A DNA stretch of 33,054 nucleotides from Cerioporus squamosus (lineage: Eukaryota; Basidiomycota; Agaricomycetes; Polyporales; Polyporaceae), in NCBI GenBank assembly GCA_022592435.1, contig JABYQS010000309.1, positions 1 through 33,054 of the forward strand, written 5' to 3'. The notes under the pieces are model-generated. The model was given only the letters and a program-made list of their open reading frames with translations. It did not search any database and was not told the DNA's origin. The number at the start of each line of letters is the position of its first letter. The first letter of the stretch is position 1. This document shows positions 1 through 11,061 of the stretch, piece after piece. The position numbers and the translations under genes are program-made.

Positions 1-1960
1 GGCGGTGAGCACACACAGCACGTAAACGTGCACGACGCGTCTCACATCCTCTCTAGTTTCCCTGCAGCAGATGGTTCTCTTCGGCCAGAACCCCAGTCAG
101 GGAACCCTCCTCAGAGGCAGCCAGTTCCTCCTCGGTGCGCGCCGCCACTTCCCATGACTCCGTCTCGTGCTCTGACGACCCAACAGAGGAGCTCCCTGTC
201 CGTCTCGCGCACAGAGTGAAGGAGCTCGACCAGCTTCCCCATCATCTCAGTGACATGCCCTCTATCAACAAGGTCAAGAACTGGTATGCTCAGTCCTTCG
301 AGGTGCGTTCTCCGTCCTTGCCCACCCACCGCGCCCCTTACACCCCCTTACAGGAGCTCATCTCCTTCCCTCCAATACGGTTGCCCCCGGAGATCCGCGC
401 TGCACTCATGGCTCCTCCCACCGACCCGGTTGCTCTTCCCGAATCCCACCCAAATCCCTCGCTACAGTATCAGTACTACTCTGACGACTACAGCGGTGCA
501 GCCCCCACCGGCCTTGGCATCGTCTCCACCCCCAAGAACGGGAACGGGAACGGGCGCAGCAACGGCAACAGCCAAAAGATGCGCATCCCGATGGAACGAA
601 GGTGAGCTTGGCGCCTTCCCTGACTCTCGCTTATCCCCTTCGCACTCTCTTCGGTGGAGCAACGCGCTTGCCCTTCACCGTCTCCTCGCCGACGCCCCCT
701 CGTTGTGCTCGTTGCGCTCTTCCCTGCCGACTTGGCTCAACGTCTTCCACAGATACTATGCCAACACCTCGCACGTCAAGGAATGGCCACCCGAGGTCCG
801 CGAGTACAATCGCGCCTTCACCAAGGCGCTCGAGTCAATCAAGAAGCGCCACGACCCGACCGTGACCACAGTCGCACAGGGCGTGCTGGAGTGGAAGCGG
901 TCTCAGAACGCACGCAACATCAACCTCGACGTCCAGCACTGGCTCGACCGGTTTTACATGTCGCGTATCGGTATTCGATTCTTGATCGGCCAACGTGCGT
1001 TTCCGTGCCAGACCGCGGGACAGCCTGAACGGACACAGACTTACGCCTAGTCTTTACAGACATCGCCTTGAACACGCTGCAGCCGCATCCAGACTACGTC
1101 GGCATTATCTGCACCAGAGCGGTAAGTCCGCCTAGTGCACCCGCTGGTCGCCGAGTGATGCTCACGTTTACGACACTAGAACGTGCATGACATTGTCCAT
1201 GAGGCAATAGAGAACGCACGGTACGTCACATGCCCTCACTCAGCACTCCACGAAGGCGCCGACTGACCGCGCACCCTCAGATTCGTATGCGAAGAGCACT
1301 ACTCCATGTTTAAAGGCCCGCCCGTGCAGCTGATCTGTCCGAAAGATCTGCACTTCCCCTACGTCCCGGGGCACTTGTCGCACATCTGCTTCGAGCTCCT
1401 CAAGAACTCTCTGCGTGCCGTGGTCGAGCGCTTCGGCCCGGAGAACGAAGACGCGTTCCCGCCCATCAAGGTCATCGTCGTCGAGGGCAAGGAGGACATC
1501 ACCATCAAGATCTCCGACGAGGGCGGCGGCATCCCGCGCTCCGCCATCCCGCTCATCTGGACATACATGTACACCACCATGGAGGGCCAGAACATCCACC
1601 AGGACTTTGACGCGTCCGACTTCCAGGCTCCCATGGCCGGCTTTGGGTATGGGCTGCCCCTCTCGCGCCTGGTGAGTTCAATTAGCCTTTCTTCTGCCTT
1701 GCGCGCGGTGATCCGGGGTGTTGCAGCAGAGGTCGCTGCCGCGGACCTCGGAAGCACCGGGAATCAGCACGGCGTGAGGCAGGAAGAGTCGCTCGTCTAC
1801 GCCGAAACTGAATAGATTTGCTGACGTCTACTTCCTTCCTGATCGATAGTATGCACGGTACTTCGGGGGCGATCTGCGCCTCATATCCATGGACGGGTTC
1901 GGCACAGACGTATACATTCACCTGAATAGGCTCTCCAGCAACCGGGAGCCCCTGCCGTAG
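1..1960 (+). CDS. Mitochondrial pyruvate dehydrogenase (PDK-type) protein kinase, 5' end outside window
   Basis: This is a PDK/BCKDK-family mitochondrial kinase, which inactivates the pyruvate dehydrogenase (or branched-chain ketoacid dehydrogenase) complex by phosphorylating its E1 subunit. Exons by eye: 1-4, 57-134, 187-302, 354-601, 753-994, 1060-1121, 1180-1220, 1281-1671, 1850-1960; all junctions keep phase. The joined reading gives [18 protein letters not shown], then [18 protein letters not shown], both typical of the family's N-terminal helical domain. The GHKL ATPase motifs follow in order: N-box [11 protein letters not shown]1 box DEGGGIP, G2 box [10 protein letters not shown], and the closing [10 protein letters not shown]. 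Because the frame enters exon 57-134 in phase from base 4, the start codon and mitochondrial targeting sequence lie left of the window. Two introns are long for this locus (602-752 and 1672-1849) and their ends are the least certain. PDK is more likely than BCKDK, but substrate choice cannot be read from sequence alone. Confidence 0.9.
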
Positions 1961-2159
1961 GCAGTTGGGCACCTGGAAGGTGGAAGACTCTGACTGGGGC
2001 TGCCTTACTCCCGGAATGCGATCGACGCCAGCGATCGGTGCCAGCGGGGTACGCCGCACGAGTGGGAACGAGGTGGCGAGATGCGCGGGTGGCCGAGATT
2101 CAAAGGTAGTTGACATGAAGTGCAGAAGAGATGGAGACCAGAGTGACGGATACCACGTG

Positions 2160-2191
2160 GGAGGACGAGGACGAGGACGAGGACGAGGAGG
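2160..2191. repeat. GACGAG hexamer microsatellite
   Basis: Several tandem GGACGA/GACGAG units sit in non-coding DNA downstream of the kinase gene. Confidence 0.7.
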
Positions 2192-2601
2192 GGCCGTATA
2201 TTACTGTATTATCTGCTCTAGGCATGGCTGCTACGCTAGCTATCTACATGACTTGTACACTCTTTCGCATTCGCATCTGTACGAATATAACGACGCACTT
2301 GACGCACACACAGACTTTGTTGTTTGAGGACCGGAGGAAGGTCTTTTCAGAAGCCCGCTCACTGGCGCTGAAGGCGTTTGCGACAGAATACATCTATAGC
2401 GATCTGTCTATTAAGTATGCTACGGGACAGACAGTGTGTTGCGACCTGCCTGATCAGTGACCAGGGACTGGAGGCAAGTCAACGACAGTCAGTGCCGCCT
2501 GGACACCCGAGCAAGGGTCGAGTGTAACGCAGTGCGCACCGAAAGCCAATATGGTCGGACGTATGAGGAGCAAAGGGACATCGTCGCATAGCTTGAAGGC
2601 C

Positions 2602-2636
2602 ATTGGTGTCTGACGCGGTCTGCCTGGACATATATA
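2602..2636 (+). promoter_or_regulatory. Putative CCAAT/TATA promoter elements of the uS10m gene
   Basis: ATTGG (2602-2606, an inverted CCAAT) is followed by TATATA (2631-2636), about 170 bp before the chosen ATG at 2804. The assignment rests on position and motif only. Confidence 0.4.
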
Positions 2637-2803
2637 GGGGAAGAGAGCCCGACGAGGACTGCTGCGGACCGAGTCGTGGATGGTGTGGATGAGGCCGGTG
2701 GAAGCGCCCAGTGACAAGTGGCTGCAAGAGACGCCGACGGGCAGCAGCAGCTCTGACCTCGACCACCGTCTTGACTCTCCTCGCTCTTCAGCCAGCTGCT
2801 GCC

Positions 2804-3582
2804 ATGTTTGCCCGTCCCTGCAGGTCCGCAGCCTCCGCAGTCCGAAGATGCGTGCGATTTAACAGCACGACGGTGGTGTACGTATACACTCGTAGAAGCT
2901 ACACCTGAATGCACAAAGGTCTGACGAAAGTGCCTACCTCCAGACCGGCTGCTTCATCAAGCGCGTCCTCTTCGGCAACCCCCACGACCCTCGAACAGCA
3001 GCTCACAGAGCCTGCATACGCAGCGAGTATTGTGCATGGCCGAAGTGTGCGTGCCCCCATTACCTCCCCAAAACACACGGCATCCCCGCCGCGACCCTCC
3101 ACTTCCGCGGCTACCACCCGCGCGCCCTCGACTTCTTCGTCCACTTCGCAAGCCACGCCGCCTCCGCGCTCGGCGTGCCGCTCTCCAAGCCCGTGCACCT
3201 GCCCACGCAGCGGCGCCTCTGGACCGTCCTCCGCGGGCCCTTCGTGCACAAGAAGTCGCAAGAGAACTTCGAGCGCAAGACGCACAAGCGCGTCGTGAAG
3301 GCCTGGGACGCGCACCCCGACGTCGTCGACATGCTCGTGCAGTACCTCGAGAAGCACATCGCGCCCGGGGTCGGCATGCGCGCCGTCAAGTGGCGCAGGG
3401 CCCCCGTTGGCGTCGGCCAGAAGACGATGGAGAGCGTCGTTGGACACATGCGGCTCGACGAGCAGGTTCGGGCCGACAAGGTGAAGGCTCTGGGCGAGCA
3501 GATTGTGCAGCAGGAGCTCGCTGCTGCTGCGGGGGCGGCGAAGGACGGTGCGGTGCAAAAGGCCGAGCCTCAGAGCTCATAG
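2804..3582 (+). CDS. RSM10: Mitochondrial small-subunit ribosomal protein uS10m, with an apparent -1 frameshift
   Basis: This is a component of the mitochondrial ribosome small subunit head. The start at 2804 opens a basic, Arg/Ser-rich presequence (MFARPCRSAASAVRRCVRF), as expected for matrix import. Intron 2878-2943 (donor GTACGT, acceptor CTCCAG) links it to an exon reading YAASIVHGRSVRAP. The uS10 core follows as THGIPAATLHFRGYHPR, then PTQRRLWTVLRGPFVHKKSQ, both strongly typical of uS10m, and the gene ends in a charged Ala/Gln-rich tail at 3580-3582. The two conserved halves lie in different frames: the first runs to about 3073 and the second is one base back. The switch falls on CCCAAAA (3067-3073). 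A one-base deletion, a sequencing error or programmed slippage would each explain it; no intron fits between them. The family call is strong. Whether the gene works as written is open. Confidence 0.85.
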
Positions 3583-3900
3583 GGTGTGCCAGTGCTGTCT
3601 ATCTTGCAACTCCTGCGATGCTCACTGTCCAGGGTTTAATCGCATCTTAATCACTTCCTCCATGGTAGCGTTGTTGTGGAGGGGCCCGCTTGTACAGCAA
3701 TGTGAGTGCACTCAGTCGTTCGGAAAACGGTCCCGTCAAAAGGACAGCCCTGAGGTACGCTGTGTGCGCTGCGTGCTGCAGAAGACAAAGCACAATATAT
3801 TACAAGTGCTAACGATACAGCGGAGCGGCAACATTCAGACAGGGACATACTAGACGAACGTACGTACATCATGTCGTGCACCATTACAGTACCAGCAGCT
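3583..3900. other. Convergent 3' region
   Basis: This lies between the uS10m stop codon and the end of the broken P-loop gene on the other strand. It is AT-richer than its surroundings. No gene, RNA or repeat is supported. Confidence 0.5.
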
Positions 3901-3916
3901 CTTAAACGTTTAACAC

Positions 3917-5099
3917 CTAGCCACTGCTCTCCAATCCCATACACAGGTCTGCACTCATCGTCAGTGTCGCGACCGAAGAACACAGCCCCAAACCTTGACC
4001 TGAATCTTGGCCGGTCCGAGAGTAAAATCCTTCATCCCTGTCCACGTGCACACGCCCCAACTCCTCAGAGTCTGCGACGAAGACGATGGGCCAAGTACGC
4101 TCGTCCCGGACTTGGTGGTCGAAGTTCGTCCAGCAGATCTTCCGAAGCCCATCCAAAGGGCTGCCGTGTTCGTCCGATGTCGTAGCTTGCACCGCATGGA
4201 CAATCGGCAACTTGAAGGACGCCGTCGATGCCCGGGAAGTTCGCCGTCGACGGAAGCCAGTAGAAGTCTGGATACGCTCCATTGCATCGCGCAAGGACAC
4301 CGGCTGTGCCGACAAGCAGCTGCTGCGAGGGCTGCGTAGTCGAAGAGTCATGTCCGCGCGAGTGATGAGGAGCTGCAGAGTCACTGCACAAGTAAGCGTG
4401 CATGCATATCTTGAAGTGCCGGGCTGAAGCTGCCCTCCAAGTCAGAGCGTGTGGAGATAGCGCCTCGAAAAGCTCCCAAGCTTTGTCGTTTGCTATTGAC
4501 TGGCGGCGGGAGTTGAAAATCTCGGTGAGGTAGGGGGTGGGGATATAGGCCCAGAGGATGGAACCGCCGGAATCGACAACCAGGGGAAGTAAGCGGATCC
4601 GCGGACGACACGGCAACATGAAGAGAACGGTGAACCCTATACTGTGCGATGCCTGCTGTGTACCTGGATATCTCAATGCGGTGGGATCAGCGCAGATGGA
4701 CGCCGCTGCGGCATGGGCCGCCCTGGTCAATTGTTCCTCAGCACGGACGTGTCCTTCGGGGTACGTAGCATAATCAGCAACTCCCAGAAAACAGGTCTAC
4801 GAACCGGTACCCGGATAACCCGTGAGCACCATGGCGTCGAGTTGTTGCAACAGGCCCGTCTCCATCGTCTCCAGGAGCCAGACATACTCAGACCGGATGA
4901 CGCTGAGGGCGTCCCGGACCGAACGCACACTGGCATCTCCACCGCACGCCTTTACGACCGACCGTATTTCGTGTAGACGAGTATATTGCCACTCGGTTGA
5001 GGTCGAGCACCTGTGGCCGTCGTCGGGACTGACACTATCGTCGTCCTCGTCAGACTCGACTGAGATCGGTACGTCCTCGTCGGGGGAGATGTCTATCAT
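3917..5099 (-). pseudogene. Broken P-loop NTPase, resembling fungal RHS/Crinkler-type proteins
   Basis: An open frame starts at ATG 5097-5099 with an acidic N-terminus and runs in one frame to about 4065, except for a TAG at 4797-4799. Just before that stop the reading is AMVLTGYPGTGS, a Walker-A-like loop, and just after it TCFL, so the stop falls where the Lys-Thr/Ser of the P-loop is expected. Near 4220-4270 the reading DFYWLPSTANFPGIDGVL resembles a motif in the C-terminal half of RHS/Crinkler-like fungal proteins. The continuation that best fits the family (HAVQATTSDEHGSPLDGL) is in another frame, and a further frame change is needed near 4030. The stop codon and at least two frame changes argue for a decayed gene, although undetected introns could account for some of them. 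The family is assigned by remembered resemblance, so treat it as tentative. The gene is convergent with the uS10m gene. Confidence 0.5.
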
Positions 5100-5848
5100 C
5101 GTGATTTTTCCTGAGGGCTGATGGGGTCCAAGCCTTCATTCATAGCTCGGTAGCGGGTGGAGTTTTCAAGGGCGGTGGAACGTTCATGGCGAGTCGTATC
5201 GAGAACGATGTCGAGTGAGACTCAGCCCAGTAAAGGGCAAGAGCGAAAGCCAGGCCCCGCTCGAAAACCTGTCGCAAAGTGACTTCCTGGCTGAAGCCCA
5301 CCATCCTCGAGCTCGATGCGACTCCTTGGTAACGTTGTCCACAATGACAGCGGCGTGTCCAAATTTCTTTGTGTAGATGTGCGCTCGTCCGCTCAGGATA
5401 CAACGCAGCTGTAAGTTATATACAGAACACCAACCAGTATATGCGTGTGATGTCCGACGCGGTATAGTACACTAAGTAAGTGCAGAAGCACGAGGGGCGT
5501 GCGACGAAGCAACACCCTGAACCTGTAGACTACTAGACATCCCGCCGTAAGACAGTGTACCATGCTCAGCGTGCGTGCGGGACCTCTGCGATGCATGTAT
5601 CTGGATGCAAACCGAGAATGCGGACCGACCCAGAAAAACCAGCACGACTGACTAACATACAAATACGAGGAGACCGACCGACTGTTCATGCGAGAGCCGA
5701 TTGTATACTAGCGAGATGCGATGCGGCAAGTGCGAACCGATGTGTGTCGCGATGGAAAAGAAACAGAAACACAGCAAGATATGTACTGGACGACTGTACT
5801 ATACTATAACCACAAGGCCCCCTGGCCCGACCACGGAAACCCCGCTTC
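5100..5848. other. Intergenic region upstream of the P-loop relic and downstream of WC-1
   Basis: No convincing gene was found. An 87-residue minus-strand frame (5140-5403) has no recognisable motif and could be an extra 5' piece of the broken P-loop gene. The part next to 5849 is expected to hold the WC-1 3' UTR. Confidence 0.45.
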
Positions 5849-8846
5849 TCACGCGCCCCCTCCCCCAGGGTCGCGGAGGAGGTCATCCCACGTACGCTTC
5901 ATCGGCACCCCGGAAAAGCTCCCTGCCAGTGGCCGACCGTGCAACACACTCGCAGCACCACCTCCGTTCACCTGCCCGCCGCCGCCGCCGCCGCCGTGGT
6001 CCGTCTGCTCATAGTACGCACTCCAGCCCTGGAGCGACGACTCGGTAGAGTGCGGTATCCGAGGCGGCGGATACATCGCAGCGTTGCCCATCTGCGACGC
6101 CTCATAGCTCTGCAACGAGGACGGGGAAACCATGGATGGCGGCGGGAGCTGCTGCTGGACAGTCGTGCGCTGAAGATGTGGGTGGGACAGCGGAGGCTGT
6201 GGTGGGACGGGTGCAGTAGTGTGGTACGTCCGAGAAGCCTGCGTCGGAGCGGTGCGCGGGTACCCGTGCCCGTTCGAGACGAAGCGGACGTTAAGTGGGA
6301 CCTGCTGTTGCTGCTGCTGCTGCTGTGACGGCTGCATGGGAGTCTCCGGCGACGGGGCGTACGGGGGCTCGTTCATTTTCGAGGGACCCGAGTGCGACCG
6401 CCCATGTACGACGCCTACCGAAGGGCCGGCAACTGCAGACGTTGGGGCCGAGTTCGGAGGCTGCTTCCTCCGCATCTTCTTCACGAGACCGGCTTCGAGG
6501 GCGTGGACCTCCTCCGCCAGCCTCTGGTTGCGGAACTTGAGCTGCTGGAGCTCATACTGCCAGCTGCTTCCGCGCTCGATCTCCGTCTCCCCGAACACGC
6601 TCTCCCCGAGCGGGTGCGTGATGGGGTTGGCGGGTGGGGGCGCACCAGCGTTGCCATCGCACAGCTTGACCTGGCAGACAATGGGAGCGTGGGAGCCCGA
6701 GTCGCCTGCTGCGCTCAACGCCTGTGCGCCTCCACTCGGCAGCGGACGGGAGCGATAGAGGACGACGTGAACGGGAAGGATGGTGCCGTCTTTGGCGAGG
6801 GCGTCACATGCGAGGCCGGAGCTCTCGCTTCCGCCGGCGTCGGCGAGGACCTTCTTCGTCTCGACCTCGATGGCCGTTATGACTTCCTGGGACGAATTGC
6901 CGGTGACAAAGTCGGCGAGCGGCTTGCCCATGACCTCGCCCGCGCCCCAGCCGAGCACGTCGCGCACGGCGGCGCCTGCGTACAGGAAGGTGGCGTTGGA
7001 ACTGAGCAGACCCCAGAACTCTCGTTCAACACAGGAGCGCTCATCAGCCTCGCCATCTGCATCACGCGACGTCAAGGGAGTTGATGAGGTGTGCGTTCGA
7101 GCCATTGAGGGAACGAGACCGCCAGCGCGAGAGATGGGTCCCCACTCGAGGCGGGGCATATGGCGCACGCGTCCGCTGAGAATGATGGCCTTGCGCCCTT
7201 TGCCCGGCTCCACGTGCAGCCTGCCACGGCACTCGACCCAGACGTAACCGCGGCCCTTGGCCTGCATGCGGAAAAGCAGGTCGACGGGCCGAGGGACAAC
7301 AGAGGAGGGCGAGAGGCCGTCTGAGCTGCCACCGGCGGAGGCTGAGAAGTTCGCCGAGGGAGGGGGACCACCGCTGCCGGTCGTGAGAAGAGAGGGGCCA
7401 GGCGTTACGGAAGCCTCCTTGAGTTCGCGCATTAGCGGGACGCAGTCGGCAGGGTGGCAGAACTCTGTCAAGGAGCGCCCGACAAGCTCATCGGGATCGT
7501 AGCCCAGAACATGGCGGACACCAGGGGCGACGTAGAGAAAGGCGCCCTTGAGGGAGACGACGTGGAGAAAGTCTGGAGAGCGGTCGAGGAGGAACATGTG
7601 CAAGGGCTTATTGCCGTCGTAAGGATCGAGGACGATAGGCTCAGCCGGGTTGCTGGAGAGAGCGATAGCGGTGGAAGCATGGGTGGAGGTGGAGAGCTGG
7701 AAAGAACCAGTGAAGGCCGAGTCGGAGAGCAAAGCGCGGAGCTCCTTGGACATGCCGCGCATGGTGAGGGAGGAAGTGCGCCAGTCGCGAGAAGGGACGG
7801 CAGAGGGGGCAAGGGACTTGTCCGAGTAGTTGACGACATAGGAGCCGTCCTTGAGTTTGCTGAGGATGGACTTTGGCTGCTCTGTGAGGTCCACCTGGAA
7901 GCCGATATGGTAGACGACGTCGTCTGCTTCGTCCTGGGAGTTATTGACGCCGCCGGGCAGGGGGATGACGGAGACCATGTTGATGAAGGCGGAGCCGTCC
8001 TTGCGGTAGTTGATGACACTGACCTGGCACTCCTTGTCGGCAATGATGTTCTTGCGCATGTAGTTGACAGCCTCGCGGGAGGTGTGCATGCGGTCTTGGC
8101 CACGCTGGAGTACGCCGCCGGGAGCCTGAAGGAAGCGACAGTTGCGGCCGATAACCTCATGCTCGTCGTAGCCGCTGAGCTTGAGGAAAGAGGGAGACGC
8201 GTAGACTGGAAGGGGGTGAGGCAGGGGAGGGCTAGCGGCAGGCGATACGTACCTATGGGGGCGTCAAAGCGGCGGGTGTCTGTGACGACGAAGGAGCAGG
8301 AGAGGTCTACGGGGCCGAGATATACCTTGGGGTACGGGCGAGTAGCGACACGGGCGAGGAGAGAGAGGAGGTCGAATCCCGAGGCGGAATAGATGGGGAG
8401 GCCAAGGGCGGAGGGAATTGAGAGGGGAAGCTGGGGATGAAAGGGAGGAGGATCGTGGTGGTGATTGGCATACGAGGGCGGGATAGCAGCGGGGATGGGG
8501 AAAGTAGAGGATGCAGACTGGGGCGAGGAGGACGAGGAGGCAGAGGATGCGGCGTGGTATGCAGAAGGTAGGGGACTGGAGGGCGTAAGGGGAAGAAGGA
8601 AGAGGAGAAGAAGAGGACGCACTATGCGGAGTTGTAGCCATCCTGGGAGTTGAACCAGGAGAGAGACGCGCTCTGTGGACAGAGACCAGCGGGGAGAGCT
8701 TCGGCGCCGCCTCCTGGGGGAACGGCGGGTGCGTTGAAGAGGTTGGGAAGCTGGAAGTGGACTTGTGTGGAGAAGGCGTGGTGGTCGAGGTCGTCCTCGG
8801 TGTGGTTCTCGCGCTCGTTGGACTGGAGATAGCGGGAGAAGGGCAT
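5849..8846 (-). CDS. wc-1: White Collar-1 blue-light photoreceptor and transcription regulator (LOV/PAS)
   Basis: This is the flavin-binding blue-light sensor of the fungal White Collar complex, which partners WC-2 in the nucleus. Three exons (minus strand): 8846-8623, 8575-8253, 8205-5849, with two 47-bp introns (donors GTGCGT and GTACGT); the product is about 967 residues. The LOV domain (about 150-290) contains GRNCRFLQ, whose cysteine (about residue 205) is the expected photo-adduct site, and the junction of exons 2 and 3 restores the conserved APIVYASPSF stretch. A second PAS domain (about 395-520) reads FLHVVSLKGAFLYVAPGV, and a third (about 580-700) reads FLYAGAAVRDVLGW. The tail is low complexity, with a run of eight Gln encoded at about 6303-6326 and a Gly run. 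No GATA zinc finger is visible, which is normal for basidiomycete WC-1; DNA binding then depends on WC-2. The start at 8846 (MPFSRYLQSNERE) is the first ATG that joins the exons in phase. Confidence 0.92.
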
Positions 8847-9466
8847 GGCGGGGGTCGGGCGTCGGTGGGCACGACGGCGGGGACGAGGAGGAGCGGGGCG
8901 GGAGGAGGATGGGGGAGGAAGAGAGGACGGAGGGAAGAAGGCGGGCACATCCCGCCCATTTCTGTCATTCCACGTTCCCATATATGGCATCCCACCAGGA
9001 GATCTCGTCCCGGCGTCTGTGCCCGAGATCGCTCTCCGTTCCATTCGCACTTTCCCTCCAGATTCGACAGCGTCTGCCGGTCCATCCTCCTCGGCGCTGT
9101 CCCCACCGTGCACAAGCAGCCGGCCGTGGTGGCACTGGGACTGGTGCTGGGTGCACGCCGTCCCCGACGTGGCCGAGAGGGAAGCGGTGACGTCATCGAC
9201 GCAACGCCGTGTTCGCTCGCGCGGGAGGTGTCCACGGAAGGCCGGCAGCCGGCGACGTCTTCCGGGGTGCGTGTCGCTGCGAGGCCAGCCGCGCCAGCCA
9301 GGGCTCTAGGCGGACGGGGGCGCGACGGAGAGACGGACGCGGAATCGGAGATCGGTGTCCCGATTCAGGCGTCATCGATATCGCTCGTCCCACTCGTCTC
9401 TGCCCTCTCCTCTCGTCCACCACCAGCTGCTCGCTCTCTCTGCACATTTCTTGCCGCTAACCGACC
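8847..9466. promoter_or_regulatory. Shared divergent promoter region of wc-1 and aldolase
   Basis: About 620 bp separate the start codons of wc-1 (minus) and the class II aldolase (plus), so both promoters must lie here or overlap the genes. Pyrimidine-rich tracts occur near 9400-9460 just before the aldolase ATG. I saw no clear TATA box. Open frames that cross this region are GC-driven shadows. Confidence 0.55.
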
Positions 9467-11061
9467 ATGGGTATCCTCGACATCGTCCCTGTACGTACTC
9501 GCGTCCCCAGATCCTGCACAGATCCTCCCGGCCCTCCCTCATCTCCCTCTTCGCCTCCAGGCTGGTGTTCTTACCGGCGACAACGTCCGCAAGCTCTTTG
9601 ATTACGCAAAGGAGAACCAGGCACGGTCTTCCTCCTCTCCTCGCCCTCTCCATGCTCACCGTCTTTGCCACAGTTCGCCATTCCCGTGAGTCCCCCTTGC
9701 TTCACCCAGCTGCAGCTCCTCCGACTTACATCCATCGTACCATCCACAGGCCATCGTAAGTTTTCCTTCTTTCCCTCGCCCTGTCGCGTCTAAATTCCTA
9801 TCACGCCTAGAACGTCACCTCTTCTTCCGTCGCAAACGCTGTCTTGGAAGCCGCTCGGTATGTTCCCGCCCCAGCCCCCGCGCGCTCTCTTTAACCGCTC
9901 CCCTCCAGCGACATCAAGTCCCCCATCATCATCCAGGTCTCCCAGGGCGGTGCTGCCTTCTTCGCCGGCAAGGGCCTCCCAAATGACAAGCAGCAGGCTT
10001 CCATTGCCGGCGCCATCGCCGCTGCTCACCACGTCCGCATCGTAGCCAAGGAATACGGCGTGTCCGTACTTGCCCTCCTAATCACATGCCGCTCTCGCTC
10101 ACCTCTTTGCCCCCGCAGCCCCGTCGTCATGCACTCCGACCACTGCGCCAAGAAGCTCCTTCCCTGGTTCGACGGCATGCTCAAGGCCGACGAGGAGTAC
10201 TTCAAGCAGCACCAGGAGCCCCTCTTCTCCTCCCACATGCTCGACCTCTCCGAAGAGTCCAAGGAGGACAACATCGCAGAGTGCGTCCGCTACTTCAAGC
10301 GCATGGCCCCCCTCGGCCTCTGGCTCGAGATGGAGATCGGCATCACCGGCGGCGAGGAGGACGGTGTCGACAACACCGGCGTCGACAACTCCCGCCTCTA
10401 CACCCAGCCCGAGGACATCTGGGACGTCCACTCCGCCCTCGCCGCCGTCAGCCCCAACTTCTCCATCGCCGCCGCCTTTGGCAACGTTCACGGCGTCTAC
10501 AAGCCCGGCAACGTCAAGCTCCACCCCGAGCTCCTCAACAAGCACCAGCTCTACGCCGAAGAGAAGATCGGCGGCGGCAAGAAGAAGCCCCTCTACCTCG
10601 TCTTCCACGGCGGCTCCGGCTCCACCAAGGACGAGATCAAGACCGCCGTCCAGAACGGCGTCGTCAAGATGAACGTCGACACCGACACCCAGTGGGCGTA
10701 CCTTGTCGGCATCCGCGTACGTCCCGCGCTCTCTTACTGCAGCACGCTGTCGCTGACGGCTTCCATAACGTACAGAACTTTATCCAAAACAAGTCTGGCT
10801 ACCTCCAGTCCCAGGTCGGCAACCCCGAGGGTGCAGACAAGCCGAACAAGAAGGTACGCGAGCGCGGTGTTGCGTCGACAGGTCGCTGACTGAATGACCT
10901 CTCCAGTACTACGACCCGCGTGTTTGGGTGCGCGAGGGCGAGAAGACCTTGGTCGAGCGCGTCAAGGAGGCCTGCGCGGACCTTGGCAACACGAGTGAGT
11001 GCTTGCTCCGTTCTTCCTCCCGGGCGCAGCAACTGACCAACCGCTGTCAGACCGTTTGTAA
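9467..11061 (+). CDS. fba1: Fructose-bisphosphate aldolase, class II (zinc-dependent)
   Basis: This cytosolic glycolytic/gluconeogenic enzyme splits fructose-1,6-bisphosphate into DHAP and glyceraldehyde-3-phosphate. Ten exons by eye: 9467-9490, 9561-9620, 9674-9685, 9750-9755, 9811-9857, 9909-10061, 10119-10716, 10776-10853, 10907-10994, 11051-11061, giving 358 residues, the usual length. Class II signatures seen: VVMHSDHCAKK (catalytic Asp and a zinc His), EMEIGITGGEEDGVDN, FGNVHGVYKPGN (zinc His), VFHGGSGS (zinc His and phosphate binding) and NVDTDTQWAY. The protein ends NRL. The start ATG has a good context (GACCATGG) and gives MGILDIVP. The 5' third is cut into very short exons, including a 6-nt exon (Ala-Ile, 9750-9755) and a 12-nt exon. 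The intron at 9621-9673 begins GC, not GT, if the conserved ENQ-FAIP junction is kept. Confidence 0.95.

Larger units (their letters stand above)
1961..2803. other. Intergenic region between kinase and uS10m gene
   Basis: No gene is supported here. The stretch holds the kinase 3' flank, a (GACGAG)n-like microsatellite near 2160-2190, and a plausible promoter for the next gene (inverted CCAAT, ATTGG at 2602-2606; TATATA at 2631-2636). A 109-residue open frame at 2131-2460 looks like chance reading through the microsatellite. Confidence 0.6.

Noticed and set aside
2131..2460. 109-residue plus-strand frame with an acidic DEDEDEDEE start
   Set aside because: The acidic run is only the microsatellite being translated. 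No motif, no introns, and it lies between gene 3' end and promoter signals.
7454..8392. 312-residue plus-strand frame inside wc-1
   Set aside because: It is antisense to the LOV/PAS coding sequence, whose family match and splicing are clear.
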